Shown here in pieces: positions 45,838 to 55,153 of a stretch of DNA of 64,000 bases. A model generated the notes under the pieces. The model saw only the letters and a program-made list of their open reading frames with translations, was not told the DNA's origin and did not search any database. Position numbers and translations under genes: made by a program. The first letter of the stretch is position 1. Each line of letters begins with the position of its first letter. The stretch is from Lachnospiraceae bacterium (GTDB lineage: Bacteria > Bacillota > Clostridia > Lachnospirales > Lachnospiraceae): contig JAAUZH010000039.1 in assembly GCA_014804675.1 (NCBI GenBank), positions 104,470 through 168,469 on the forward strand, written 5' to 3'.

Positions 45838-46749
45838 ATGAAGAAAACATTTCAAGAATTAAACCTGAGTAACGCATTTTTATTTTCAGCAGCCTTAGAG
45901 GATCCGGAGACCTGCCGGCTGGTACTGGAAATCATCCTTGACACCAAGCTGCCTAAGGTAAGGGTACATGCAGAACGAAGCATTCTGGTAAGCTCGGATT
46001 TCAGGAGCATCCGGCTTGATATCTATGCCAGCGATGAAATGCAGGTAAGCTACAACATAGAGGCACAGAATGATGACCGGAAGAATCTGGTAAAGCGAAG
46101 CCGTTACCATCAGGCGGAGATGGATGTAGCTTCCCTGAAGCCGGGAGATGATTTCAATGACTTAAAGCCCGGCTATGTCATTTTCATCTGTACATTCGAC
46201 CCATTCGGAAGAGGGTTGTACCGCTATACCTTTGAAGAAAGATGTATGGAATGTAATATGGGACTTGGGGACGATACCAGAAAGATATTCCTGAACACCA
46301 AGGGCAGAAATGAAAGGGATGTTCCAAAAGAGCTGGTGCATTTTTTAAAGTATATGGAGCAAAGCACCGATGAATATGTGTCGGCGCTTACCGAGGAATC
46401 TATCAGAAAGCTGCATGAAAAAGTGACGGAACTGAAAACATGGCGAAGACTGGAGGCGAGATATATGACTGTTGAGGAATGGGTAAATGACCGGGTAAGT
46501 GCACAGGTGGCTGCCAGCTGTGAAAAAGCGAGCCAGGAGGCCAGACGAAAAGGACGACAGGAAGGAAGGCAGGAAGGAAAGCGGGAAGCAAATCAAGAGG
46601 CCGTTTTTGATCTTCTGGAAGAATATGGTGTCATCCCGAAGCATGTCAGAGAAGCTGTTTTGGCACAAAAGGATATGGAAGTGCTGAGAAGATGGCATAA
46701 GCTTGCAGCCAGAGCAGGATCCATGGAGCAGTTCGAGAAGGAAATGTAA
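45838..46749 (+). CDS. Rpn-family recombination-promoting nuclease / PD-(D/E)XK transposase-like protein
   Basis: A 303-residue protein. The N-terminus TFQELNLSNAFLFSAALEDPETCRLVLEIIL is the usual opening of this clostridial family. The PD-(D/E)XK core reads RSIRLDIYASDEMQVSYNIEAQND: Asp in LDIY and Glu in IEAQ, with the last catalytic Lys replaced by Gln as is common. The C-terminal third is a charged helical region with an R/K/E-rich segment (ARRKGRQEGRQEGKREANQEAV). Rpn proteins are mobile nucleases found in many copies per genome. I see no terminal inverted repeats around it. It has its own promoter and a hairpin over its ribosome site. Confidence 0.88.
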   Translation: MKKTFQELNLSNAFLFSAALEDPETCRLVLEIILDTKLPKVRVHAERSILVSSDFRSIRLDIYASDEMQVSYNIEAQNDDRKNLVKRSRYHQAEMDVASLKPGDDFNDLKPGYVIFICTFDPFGRGLYRYTFEERCMECNMGLGDDTRKIFLNTKGRNERDVPKELVHFLKYMEQSTDEYVSALTEESIRKLHEKVTELKTWRRLEARYMTVEEWVNDRVSAQVAASCEKASQEARRKGRQEGRQEGKREANQEAVFDLLEEYGVIPKHVREAVLAQKDMEVLRRWHKLAARAGSMEQFEKEM

Positions 46750-46794
46750 GAATTTGCATAAGAAGCTTACATAAAAATCTAAATGTAACATCAA

Positions 46795-46871
46795 AACATT
46801 CTAGAGGTGCGGGCTTAGCCCGCACCCAGTCAGAATACAGTTCGTAAACGATTCACAATTAACATTCTAGA
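46795..46871. repeat. 11-base direct repeats around a small hairpin insert
   Basis: AACATTCTAGA occurs at 46795-46805 and again at 46861-46871. Between them lies a perfect hairpin, GGTGCGGGC with GCCCGCACC around TTA (about 46806-46826). The arrangement resembles a tiny insertion flanked by a target duplication, immediately downstream of the Rpn gene. Confidence 0.5.
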
Positions 46872-46908
46872 AAAGGGTATAGGGAAAACTATCTATTCAA
46901 GTAAAAAC

Positions 46909-47073
46909 ATGTATTGTTCAGACGTAGATTTACCACGTAAGTGTTTCATATTACAATTTATTAGTGCTGGAAATGGAAAGGTTGAAATTTTTATGAAATG
47001 GTTAGAAAAAAACAATGCGTTGACGGATATCGAAAAAGATAATATAATAATAAAGTGTCTTTTGGTGGAATGA
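46909..47073 (+). pseudogene. Possible gene remnant, 54 codons
   Basis: The frame from the ATG at 46909 (MYCSDVDLPRKCFILQFISAGNGKVEIFMKWLEKNN...) has protein-like composition, is open upstream to 46819, and lacks any ribosome site. The promoter of rel lies inside its 3' end. It reads like the tail of a decayed gene, possibly cut by the small insert upstream. I do not recognise it. Confidence 0.3.
47020..47048 (+). promoter_or_regulatory. Promoter of rel
   Basis: TTGACG (47020-47025), 17-base spacer, TATAAT (47043-47048), about 75 bases before the start codon. Confidence 0.75.
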
Positions 47074-47124
47074 TTTGGGTGGCAAGGGAATTATGAAAAT
47101 GTTAGGATAAAGCAGGCGATGACG

Positions 47125-49434
47125 ATGAATGAGACTCAGGTTCCAAAAAGCGAATTAGTTTTGGACGACGGAAGAATTGAAAAAATTGAAGAGTTTAAAA
47201 GTCCGGAGGCATTGTATGAGGACCTTATTAAACGTGTGCGTAAATATCATCCAAGCGATGATATTTCTTTAATTGAAAAAGCATATAAGACTGCAGCGGA
47301 TGCCCATAAGGATCAGGTGCGTAAATCGGGAGAGCCTTATATTATCCATCCTCTGTGTGTGGCTATTATTTTAGCGGATTTAGAGCTTGATAAGGAAACG
47401 ATTGCAGCAGGGCTCCTTCATGACGTGGTGGAGGATACCAATTTTACGGATGAAGAAATCGCAGCCGAGTTTGGAGATGACGTGGCGCTGTTAGTGGACG
47501 GTGTTACCAAGCTGGGAAAGCTTCAGTATAAAGAGAAAAGTGATGGGATTGCCAATGATAAGTTGGAAATGCAGGCAGAAAACCTTCGGAAGATGTTTCT
47601 TGCCATGGCTAAAGATATCCGGGTCATTATGATTAAGCTTGCGGACAGACTGCATAATATGCGGACGCTGACCCATATGAGACCGGAGAAACAGCAGGAA
47701 ATCGCAAGAGAAACGATGGATATTTATGCTCCTATTGCCCACCGCCTTGGAATTTCCAAGATTAAGGTGGAATTGGATGATTTATCTTTAAAATACTTGC
47801 AGCCGGATGTGTATTATGATCTGGTGGATCGGATTGCTGTAAGGAAGAGCGAGAGGGAAAAGTATGTGCAGGATATTGTGGACGAAGTATCAAGGCACAT
47901 TCAAAATGCAGGAATTCAGGCAAAGATAGATGGACGGGTCAAGCATTTCTTCAGCATATATAAAAAAATGAAGAACCAGAATAAGACCATTGACCAGATT
48001 TATGACTTGTTTGCAGTTCGCATTATTGTGGACAGTGTAAAGGACTGTTATGCGGCTCTGGGTGTCATTCATGAGATGTATAAGCCTATTCCCGGGCGGT
48101 TTAAGGATTATATTGCCATGCCAAAGGGAAATATGTATCAGTCTCTTCATACGACGTTAATCGGCTCTACCGGACAGCCCTTCGAGATACAGATTCGTAC
48201 TTATGAAATGCATAAAACGGCGGAATACGGCATTGCCGCCCATTGGAAATATAAGGAAGCATCTGACGGAAAAAAGATAAAGGCAGGAGAAGAAGAAAAA
48301 TTAACATGGCTTAGGCAGATTCTGGAATGGCAGAAGGATATGTCTGATAACCAAGAGTTCATGCACCTGTTAAAAAGTGATCTGGATTTGTTTTCTGACA
48401 GTGTGTACTGTTTTACTCCTACCGGGGAAGTTAAGAATCTGCCGGCAGGCTCCACGCCCATTGACTTTGCCTATGCCATTCATTCGGCAGTGGGAAACAG
48501 GATGATTGGAGCAAGAGTGAACGGAAAGCTGGTTACGATAGACTATCAGATCAATAACGGTGACCGTATTGAAATTATGACGTCCCAAAATTCCAAAGGA
48601 CCAAGCCGTGACTGGCTCAATGTGGTAAAGTCCACTCAGGCAAAAAATAAAATCAACCAGTGGTTTAAAAATGAATTTAAAGATGAAAATATCATAAAGG
48701 GCAAAGAGCTGATTCAGGCTTACTGCAAAGCAAAATCCATCAACCAGTCGGATGTGCTCAGGCCGGAATATATGGAAGCAGTCATGCGTAAATATGGCTT
48801 CAGGGACTGGGAATCTGTTCTGGCTGCCATAGGCCATGGCGCTTTAAAGGAAGGCCAGGTCATTAACAAAATGCAGGAGCTTTTTGATAAGGCTCATAAG
48901 CAGAAGCCCAGTGATTTAGAGGTCATTCAGGCTGTAGCGGAAAGCACCCATACAAAACCTATGCAGCCCAAATCCAGAAGCGGCATTATGGTAAAAGGAA
49001 TCCATGATGTGGCAGTGCGGTTTTCCAAGTGCTGTGCACCGGTTCCGGGGGATGAAATCGTAGGGTTTGTTACAAGGGGAAGAGGAGTTTCCATTCACAG
49101 AACGGATTGTGTCAATATCATCAACCTGTCAGAGATGGATAGAGGACGGCTGATTGATGCGGAATGGCAGGAAGAGACAAGCAGCGGAGAAGAAAAGTAT
49201 CTGGCAGAAATCGTGATTTATGCCCATAATCGTTACGGTCTTTTGGCGGATATTTCCAAGACATTGACAGAGCGAAACATTGATATTATTTCCATGAATA
49301 CAAGAACAAGCAAGCAGAATATTGCCACTATGGCCACCACATTTGAAGTCAGCAGCAGGGAAGAATTAAATAAAATCATAGATAAGATAAGGTCGATAGA
49401 GAGCATTATTGATATAGAGAGAAATCCGGGCTGA
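47125..49434 (+). CDS. relA: Bifunctional (p)ppGpp synthetase/hydrolase (Rel)
   Basis: A 769-residue stringent-response enzyme. The HD hydrolase domain is intact (VRKSGEPYIIHPLCVAIILADL, GLLHDVVEDT with the HD pair, MIKLADRLHNMRTL). The synthetase domain follows (HFFSIYKKMKNQNKTIDQIYDLFAVRIIVDS, FKDYIAMPKGNMYQSLHTT). A TGS domain (VYCFTPTGEVKNLPAGSTPIDFAYAIHS), the zinc-finger region (RFSKCCAPVPGDEIVGFVTRGRGVSIHRTDC) and an ACT domain complete it. Both activities are therefore predicted. I prefer the ATG at 47125, 8 bases after AGG; an ATG at 47119 is 2 bases from that site. It leads an operon with an MBL hydrolase and hemZ. Confidence 0.96.
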   Translation: MNETQVPKSELVLDDGRIEKIEEFKSPEALYEDLIKRVRKYHPSDDISLIEKAYKTAADAHKDQVRKSGEPYIIHPLCVAIILADLELDKETIAAGLLHDVVEDTNFTDEEIAAEFGDDVALLVDGVTKLGKLQYKEKSDGIANDKLEMQAENLRKMFLAMAKDIRVIMIKLADRLHNMRTLTHMRPEKQQEIARETMDIYAPIAHRLGISKIKVELDDLSLKYLQPDVYYDLVDRIAVRKSEREKYVQDIVDEVSRHIQNAGIQAKIDGRVKHFFSIYKKMKNQNKTIDQIYDLFAVRIIVDSVKDCYAALGVIHEMYKPIPGRFKDYIAMPKGNMYQSLHTTLIGSTGQPFEIQIRTYEMHKTAEYGIAAHWKYKEASDGKKIKAGEEEKLTWLRQILEWQKDMSDNQEFMHLLKSDLDLFSDSVYCFTPTGEVKNLPAGSTPIDFAYAIHSAVGNRMIGARVNGKLVTIDYQINNGDRIEIMTSQNSKGPSRDWLNVVKSTQAKNKINQWFKNEFKDENIIKGKELIQAYCKAKSINQSDVLRPEYMEAVMRKYGFRDWESVLAAIGHGALKEGQVINKMQELFDKAHKQKPSDLEVIQAVAESTHTKPMQPKSRSGIMVKGIHDVAVRFSKCCAPVPGDEIVGFVTRGRGVSIHRTDCVNIINLSEMDRGRLIDAEWQEETSSGEEKYLAEIVIYAHNRYGLLADISKTLTERNIDIISMNTRTSKQNIATMATTFEVSSREELNKIIDKIRSIESIIDIERNPG

Positions 49435-49492
49435 TTTTGTGGAGGAAGCTGTACCGCTTATAGTGGAAATTGATAAAAGGAGAGAAAAGAGC

Positions 49493-50119
49493 ATGGTTAA
49501 AATTGGACGTCTTACAATGGGAATCTGTCAGACGAACTGTTATTTTTTATATGAGGAAGGCGAAAATAAGGCAATTTTCGTGGACCCGGCTGATAAGGGA
49601 GCACAGATTTACGAAAAAATGAAGGAAGCAGGCTTTGAAATAGCAGCCATCCTTTTGACACACGGACATTTCGACCATATCTGGGGCTGCAACGAACTGC
49701 GGGAGGCGGCAGGAGTAAAAGTATATGCTTATGAAGGGGAAAAGGCTCTTTGTGAGGATGCGGTAAAGAATGTTTCCGACTATGCCGGAAGGCCATATAC
49801 GGTAAAGGTAGATGAATATTTAAAGGACGGACAGAGCCTTACGATTGAAGGCATGACTTTTCGGGTCATTGCCACGCCGGGGCATACGGAAGGAAGCTGT
49901 TGTTATTATTTTGAGGAAGATAAGATTTTAGTAAGTGGCGATACGCTTTTTGCCGAGTCCCTGGGACGTACGGATCTGCCTACCGGAAGCGAGTCCGCCC
50001 TGATTCGTTCCATCAAGGAAAAGCTTGCCGTGCTGCCAGGGGATGTAAAGGTCTATCCCGGGCATGGGATGGATACCACGATTGGCTTTGAGATGGAAAA
50101 TAATCCGTTTCTGGCATAG
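49493..50119 (+). CDS. MBL-fold hydrolase, glyoxalase II-like
   Basis: A 208-residue metallo-hydrolase. The metal-binding motif is ILLTHGHFDHIWG (residues 58-70), followed by VIATPGHTEGSCCYYF, ILVSGDTLFAESLGRTDLPTGSE and VYPGHGMDTTIGFE. It starts at the ATG at 49493 after AAAGGAGAG. The family includes hydroxyacylglutathione hydrolases; clostridia usually lack glutathione, so another thioester substrate is likely. In many Firmicutes it follows rel, as here, and precedes hemZ. Confidence 0.93.
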   Translation: MVKIGRLTMGICQTNCYFLYEEGENKAIFVDPADKGAQIYEKMKEAGFEIAAILLTHGHFDHIWGCNELREAAGVKVYAYEGEKALCEDAVKNVSDYAGRPYTVKVDEYLKDGQSLTIEGMTFRVIATPGHTEGSCCYYFEEDKILVSGDTLFAESLGRTDLPTGSESALIRSIKEKLAVLPGDVKVYPGHGMDTTIGFEMENNPFLA

Positions 50120-50170
50120 CATATTTGATGGAGAATATTTAAAATCAGCAGAGATAATGAGGAAACACAT

Positions 50171-51655
50171 ATGTTAATGATAAAAAGTAATATGCCGGGG
50201 TTTGAATATGATATTCATTCCCTGGTAAAAGCATTTTATGGGGAGAAAACAGTAAAGGTGGTTTCTATGGAGGTTTGGCAGCAGGAAGCTGACAGAAAGT
50301 CCTGGGAACCATTTCTTTTTGTAGAGCTTTTTTCACGTGAGGGGAAAGTGGAATGTACATTTTTTCCGGATGAAAATCATGTGGAAGAGGAGAAATTCCG
50401 CTGGGAATTTGAAATCGATTTGTTGAAAGAAAAGAAGATGTATAAAAATGAGTTTAAGAAATTTTTCTATCAATGCCTTTGCCAGATAACGGGAAAAGAG
50501 CTGCCATGGGGAAACCTGACCGGAATACGGCCTACGAAAATTGCCATGGGAATGCTTGAGGAAGGCATGGAAGAAAATAAGATTCTTGCTTTTCTGGAAA
50601 CGGAACATTTTGTAAGCCGGGAAAAAGCAGAACTAAGCCTGGATATTGCAAAAAGGGAACGGAAGCTTTTATCCTCCATTCATTATGAGGATGGATACAG
50701 CCTATATATTGGCATTCCATTTTGTCCTACTACCTGCCTGTATTGTTCCTTTACCTCATACCCCATATGCAGCTTTCGGGAAAAGGTGGAAAAGTACATG
50801 GACTGTCTGATTGAAGAAATGGATTTTGTGGCAAAAGTGTATGAAGGAAAAGTACTGGACACAGTCTATATTGGAGGAGGCACTCCTACCACTTTGGAAG
50901 CCGCCCAGTTAGACAGGCTGATTTGCGCATTGAAAGACCGATTTTCTTTTGAACAGGTAAAGGAATTTACGGTAGAAGCAGGAAGGGCAGACAGCATTAC
51001 AAAAGAAAAGCTGGAAGTGCTCTTTTCCCATGGTGTCACAAGAATTTCTGTAAATCCTCAGACTATGAAGGAGGAGACTTTAAGGCTGATTGGAAGAAGG
51101 CATACAGTAGAGCAGGTAAAGGAAGCTTTTGGATTGGCAAGAGAAGCAGGCTTTACAAACATCAATATGGATTTGATTTTAGGATTGCCGGAGGAAACAA
51201 AAAAGGATGTAGAAAGAACTATATCTGAAATACGAAAGCTGGCTCCAGACAGCCTTACCATCCATTCTCTGGCAATCAAAAGAGCCTCTAAGTTAAATGA
51301 ATGGGTAGAGAAAAACGGCATATCCATGCTTAAGAATACAGATGAAACTATGGAAATTGCCTCAAGGGGAGCAAAGGAGCTTTCCATGAAGCCTTATTAT
51401 CTGTATAGGCAGAAAAATATGGCAGGGAATTTTGAAAATGTAGGATATGCAAGAGAAGGATGCTTTGGAATTTATAATATTCTGATTATGGAGGAGAAAC
51501 AGACTATCGTGGCGCTGGGGGCAGGTTCCATTACGAAAAGGGTGTATCCTGACGGGCGGATTGAGAGATGTGATAATGTGAAGGATGTTTCCCAATATAT
51601 CGAGAGAATTGATGAGATGATTGAGAGGAAGCGGGAGCTTTTGAAAGAGTCGTAA
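50171..51655 (+). CDS. hemZ: HemZ, radical SAM coproporphyrinogen dehydrogenase-like protein
   Basis: A 494-residue protein of the HemN-related radical SAM group. After an N-terminal domain of about 150 residues, the iron-sulfur motif CPTTCLYCSF (Cx3Cx2C) lies near residue 187. VYIGGGTPTTLEAAQLDRL, FTVEAGRADSITKEKLEVL, RISVNPQTM and NINMDLILGLPEE are the standard SAM-binding segments. HemZ acts in or near anaerobic haem synthesis, but in haem-less clostridia its reaction is unproven. GAGGAAACAC precedes the ATG. It is third in the rel operon. Confidence 0.94.
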   Translation: MLMIKSNMPGFEYDIHSLVKAFYGEKTVKVVSMEVWQQEADRKSWEPFLFVELFSREGKVECTFFPDENHVEEEKFRWEFEIDLLKEKKMYKNEFKKFFYQCLCQITGKELPWGNLTGIRPTKIAMGMLEEGMEENKILAFLETEHFVSREKAELSLDIAKRERKLLSSIHYEDGYSLYIGIPFCPTTCLYCSFTSYPICSFREKVEKYMDCLIEEMDFVAKVYEGKVLDTVYIGGGTPTTLEAAQLDRLICALKDRFSFEQVKEFTVEAGRADSITKEKLEVLFSHGVTRISVNPQTMKEETLRLIGRRHTVEQVKEAFGLAREAGFTNINMDLILGLPEETKKDVERTISEIRKLAPDSLTIHSLAIKRASKLNEWVEKNGISMLKNTDETMEIASRGAKELSMKPYYLYRQKNMAGNFENVGYAREGCFGIYNILIMEEKQTIVALGAGSITKRVYPDGRIERCDNVKDVSQYIERIDEMIERKRELLKES

Positions 51656-51796
51656 AAAACACCAAAATCACTCTTAAATGAATAAGTCTATCCTTTTGGC
51701 TAGTTTACTTTTCGGATTCTTTTCAAGTATACTGTTATGGAATGTAAGAAATGAGGTAATGGTTCGGCTTTTTATGGTAGAGCTGGATAAATGGAC

Positions 51797-51976
51797 GTGG
51801 GAGATGGCATGGCATAGGATAGTCTTCTGGGCACGCTCTCGCTCTGCAAAGACGCAGCGGTACTAATGCACCAGAATACGGTGCATAAGTGCCGGCGACT
51901 TTACTTTTCCCCGATCTTGTATCGGGGACTTTCCTTATAGGCCCGGAAGACTATCCTATGCCATGCCATCTCCCAC
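51797..51976 (+). repeat. Structured repeat element, copy 3 (36-base arms, hairpin insert)
   Basis: Arms 51797-51832 and 51941-51976 are complementary at 35 of 36 positions, the exception being a T-G pair. The core (inner hairpin ATGCACC/GGTGCAT, mid-stem GGTACT/AGTGCC) differs from copies 1 and 2 by paired changes. Between core and right arm there is an extra segment of about 33 bases carrying CCCCGAT/ATCGGGG, bounded by GACTTT repeats. It lies between hemZ and the LuxR-type gene. Confidence 0.93.
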
Positions 51977-52139
51977 TGTGTATTGGTAAGGCCTATATAT
52001 GAAAAAGCTCTATACATTTGGGAAACTCTATATATTGGAAAGCCTTATGTATAGGAAAGCTATAGCAGGCTGAAATGTTACCATTTTTAGGCAAGGTGAA
52101 ACTTGCCGGATTGTTGTAAAAAAGGAGCTGACCAAAACC

Positions 52140-54614
52140 ATGAAAAGAAAGGAGGATTCCGTGTCGGAGAAAAGTATAAAGAAACCTTCCGTGGATGAAT
52201 ACTATGTGCGCCCACAGGCGGCATGGGTGCAGATGAAAGCTGCAAGGAATACCGGGCAGACCGTATATATCTATGGCACAACGGGAACTGGAAAGACCTC
52301 CTTTGTGGCGGACTTCTTTGGCAGAAAACAATACTGCTATCTATCTGTGTCGGATACGAACATTGCCAAGATGTTGGAAATTGTGGGAAAGGAAACGGAT
52401 ATGGCCTGTGAAAAAGTGCATGGGCAGAAAATCCTTGTGATAGATGATTTGTATTTACTGGAAACCCAGGAGGACAGAACTGCCTGTGAGCGGATGATCG
52501 ATGAGCTGAGCGGCAGAAAGGATGTATGGCTGATTCTGATTTCCAGAGCCCCGGTTCCTAAATGGCTGAAAGCTGTCTGTCTCCGACATATTTTTGTGAC
52601 AATCGGAGAAGATGCGCTGTGCCTGACAGAAAAGGAACAGGAGGACTATTTTGAGGGATGGGAGTTATTCCCTACGGAAGCCGCATGTAAAAGAATACGC
52701 AAGCTGGGATATGGGAACCCGCTGTTCCTTCGGACTGTATCCATGAGGCTGAAAGAAATACCGGAGACGGAAGCCATAAGGGACAGGGCAGGCGCAGAGC
52801 TTGATGCCATTGAGAAATCCAGAAAGGATATATGGGATTATCTGGAAACCTATGTGTATGACCAGTGGGGCGTGGAGCTGCAGGAATTTCTGGCAGCGGT
52901 ATCCATTGTAGAGCAGTTTGACTTATCTCTTGCACAGCAGATCACAAAGAAAAAAGATGCAGGAAGACTGATTCAGCAGGCACAGGAGACAGGAAATTTT
53001 CTGATTGAAGTTCAAAAAAACGAACAGAGCATTTATGAGCTAAGAACTCCAATGAAATACTCCATGCACCGCTGGCTCCAGGCGAGATATTCGCAGGATT
53101 ATATAAACGAGCTGTATTATAGTGCAGGAAACAGCTACGAGATGGAAGGGAATGTGCTAAAGGCGCTTCAGATGTACGAAATGTGCCATAATGAGGCGGG
53201 GATTTCCCGGATACTGACCTGGAATATGAGGAGAAATCCGGCATCCGGGGACTATTTTGAACTGAAACATTACTATCTTGCGCTTCCTGAGGAAGAGATC
53301 AAGAAAAGCGTGGAGCTGATGGCAGGTATGAGCATGCTGCAGTCTATGCTTTTAAATGAAGAGGAGAGCGAACGTTGGTATCGGGAGCTTGCTGTCTGTG
53401 CAAAAGAAAAGACAGGCGGTATGAAAAGGGCGGCAGAAAGCAGACTTTTATATCTGGATATTGGTCTGCCCCACAGAGGAATCATTCGGATGACAGATCT
53501 GTTAAAGCATGCGGGAGTCCTTTTGACGGAGCGAAAGACGGTTCTGCCGGAATTTTCCGTTACCAGCAATCTGCCCTCTATGATGAATGGGGGGAAAGAT
53601 TTCTGTGAATGGAGCAGGCGGGACAGAGAGCTGGCAAAGAGTATTGGGAAGATTGTGCCCCTTGTGCTTGGCAAGTATGGGAAAGGTCTGGTAAACCTTG
53701 CCCTTGCAGAAAGTTTTTTTGAAAAGGGCGGGGATGATTATGAGGTGGCAAGTCTTGCCGGAAAGGGAAGGATGCAGGCGGAAAGCGGAGGAAAGCCGGA
53801 GCAGGTCTTTGTAGCAGTTGGGATTTTGGCAAAGCTATCCATATTGAATGACCGTATGGAGGATGCCGTGGATATGCTGGAGAGCTTCCGGCAGATAGCA
53901 GAGCAGGAAGCACCAAAGCTTTTGCCAAATATCCGTACTATGTTTGCAAGAATGGATCTGTATGCAGGCAGGACCAGTGAGGCATATCAGTGGCTTTTAG
54001 AAGCGCCGGATGAGAATGCAGAGTTTAAGACGATGGAACGATATCGTTATCTGACAAAAGTACGGGTGTACCTGACAGCCGGACGGAAGGAAAAAGCATT
54101 GCTGTTATTGGATAAGATGCGCTTTTACGCAGAGAAAATGCACCGAACCTATATCGAGATAGAAGTGTTGCTATTGAAAGCAATTACCCGGTACCGCATG
54201 GGGAGGGACGGCTGGCAGGATATCCTGCAGGAAGCGGTGACAAAAGCGGAAGATTATCATTTTGTGCGGATTCTCACAAGGGAAGGCGCAGCGCTGTGGG
54301 AACTTTTGAAAGCCGATACGGTTACATGGCAGGATCAGGCATTCAGGGAACAGGTCATGACGGAATGTGAACGGATGGCGGACTTTTATCCGGCTTATCT
54401 GAAGGAAAAGCAGGAGGGAGATGTGTTCCTGACTGACAAGGCACTGAAAATCCTGCGGCTGCAGGCGGAAGGACTGTCGGTGGAAAAGATTGCAGGGCAG
54501 CTTGGGCTGTCGAAGGCGGGAGTAAAATATTACAATCAGGAAACCTATAAAAAGTTAGGCGTTAATAACAAAGCTGCCGCAGTGGCAGAAGCAAGAAGCA
54601 GAAGGCTTTTGTAG
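52140..54614 (+). CDS. LuxR-family regulator with MalT-like ATPase domain
   Basis: An 824-residue signal-transducing ATPase (STAND/MalT type). Walker A is YIYGTTGTGKTSFVADFF (near residue 43) and Walker B ILVIDDLYLL; a winged-helix arm region follows (DIWDYLETYVYDQWGVELQEFLAAVSIVEQFDLSLA). The middle is a long helical, TPR-like stretch. The C-terminal LuxR helix-turn-helix is VFLTDKALKILRLQAEGLSVEKIAGQLGLSKAGVKYYNQETYKKLGVNNKAAAVAEA (about 765-820). The ATP-bound form usually activates a target operon after binding an inducer; no obvious target lies beside it. GGAGCTGACC precedes the ATG. Confidence 0.93.
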   Translation: MKRKEDSVSEKSIKKPSVDEYYVRPQAAWVQMKAARNTGQTVYIYGTTGTGKTSFVADFFGRKQYCYLSVSDTNIAKMLEIVGKETDMACEKVHGQKILVIDDLYLLETQEDRTACERMIDELSGRKDVWLILISRAPVPKWLKAVCLRHIFVTIGEDALCLTEKEQEDYFEGWELFPTEAACKRIRKLGYGNPLFLRTVSMRLKEIPETEAIRDRAGAELDAIEKSRKDIWDYLETYVYDQWGVELQEFLAAVSIVEQFDLSLAQQITKKKDAGRLIQQAQETGNFLIEVQKNEQSIYELRTPMKYSMHRWLQARYSQDYINELYYSAGNSYEMEGNVLKALQMYEMCHNEAGISRILTWNMRRNPASGDYFELKHYYLALPEEEIKKSVELMAGMSMLQSMLLNEEESERWYRELAVCAKEKTGGMKRAAESRLLYLDIGLPHRGIIRMTDLLKHAGVLLTERKTVLPEFSVTSNLPSMMNGGKDFCEWSRRDRELAKSIGKIVPLVLGKYGKGLVNLALAESFFEKGGDDYEVASLAGKGRMQAESGGKPEQVFVAVGILAKLSILNDRMEDAVDMLESFRQIAEQEAPKLLPNIRTMFARMDLYAGRTSEAYQWLLEAPDENAEFKTMERYRYLTKVRVYLTAGRKEKALLLLDKMRFYAEKMHRTYIEIEVLLLKAITRYRMGRDGWQDILQEAVTKAEDYHFVRILTREGAALWELLKADTVTWQDQAFREQVMTECERMADFYPAYLKEKQEGDVFLTDKALKILRLQAEGLSVEKIAGQLGLSKAGVKYYNQETYKKLGVNNKAAAVAEARSRRLL

Positions 54615-54640
54615 GGAATCTGGAAAATCCAGTATTTGCC

Positions 54641-54823
54641 GTGTCTGCGGCAAAGAACCGGGAAACGGGACTTTGCAGGCATCACCAGTGGCATACAGTG
54701 GAGTGCGGCTATTGGGAGGAAGATAATGTGCCCTGCGGGTATGAGTGCCGCATCTGTCCCATGGAGGACTTGATCGCCGCCCTGCCCAGGACGGTGACGG
54801 AGGACAATGCGGACGCAGCTTGA
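54641..54823 (+). CDS. Short cysteine-rich ORF, uncertain
   Basis: A 60-codon frame from a GTG with no clear ribosome site. The product is Cys/His-rich (CRHHQWHTVECGYWEEDNVPCGYECRICPMEDLIAAL), which suggests a small zinc-binding module. Base composition is higher in G+C than neighbouring genes. It may be a fragment of an imported gene; I do not recognise it. Confidence 0.35.
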   Translation: MSAAKNRETGLCRHHQWHTVECGYWEEDNVPCGYECRICPMEDLIAALPRTVTEDNADAA

Positions 54824-54908
54824 TGAAATCTTGGACCTCTACCGGGAACTGACTGAGGACGAACAGGAGCAGATTGACATTTCCTGCCGTCTGAAACTGA
54901 AAGAGTAG
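54807..54908 (+). CDS. Small ORF, 33 residues
   Basis: The ATG at 54807 follows GGAGG closely. The product is a single charged helix (RTQLDEILDLYRELTEDEQEQIDI...). It overlaps the end of the preceding ORF by 17 bases, as coupled small genes do. Too short for certainty; possibly a relic of a mobile element. The rest of the stretch to 55051 shows nothing I can name. Confidence 0.35.
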   Translation: MRTQLDEILDLYRELTEDEQEQIDISCRLKLKE

Positions 54909-55051
54909 TTAAATGCAAACACTCCTTACCTTATTGCGGAAGCAGTGTCTTATAGGGACTGTGATGCAAATGGGCAGAATTGGGTGGAAAAATCTTGTGA
55001 AAGCTATACGGTGCGAAAAAGGTGATAAAAGTAAAAACCAGATAAGGCAAT

Positions 55052-55096
55052 AAAAACAAGGTGGTTGGCACATTTGAGGCAAACCACCTTGTTTTT
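55052..55096. terminator. Bidirectional terminator
   Basis: AAAAACAAGGTGGTT (55052-55066) pairs with AACCACCTTGTTTTT (55082-55096): a 15-base perfect stem flanked by A- and T-rich tracts on both sides, so it can act for the minus-strand PurF paralogue and for plus-strand transcripts. Confidence 0.88.
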
Positions 55097-55153
55097 AAAA
55101 AATTTCCTTTATTCGAATGGACAGAGATAAAGACCAACACTATGTAGGGGCAA

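Noticed and set aside
51678..51866. A 62-codon frame starting with a hydrophobic stretch
   Set aside because: It runs into the left arm and core of repeat element copy 3, has no ribosome site, and its end is dictated by the repeat.
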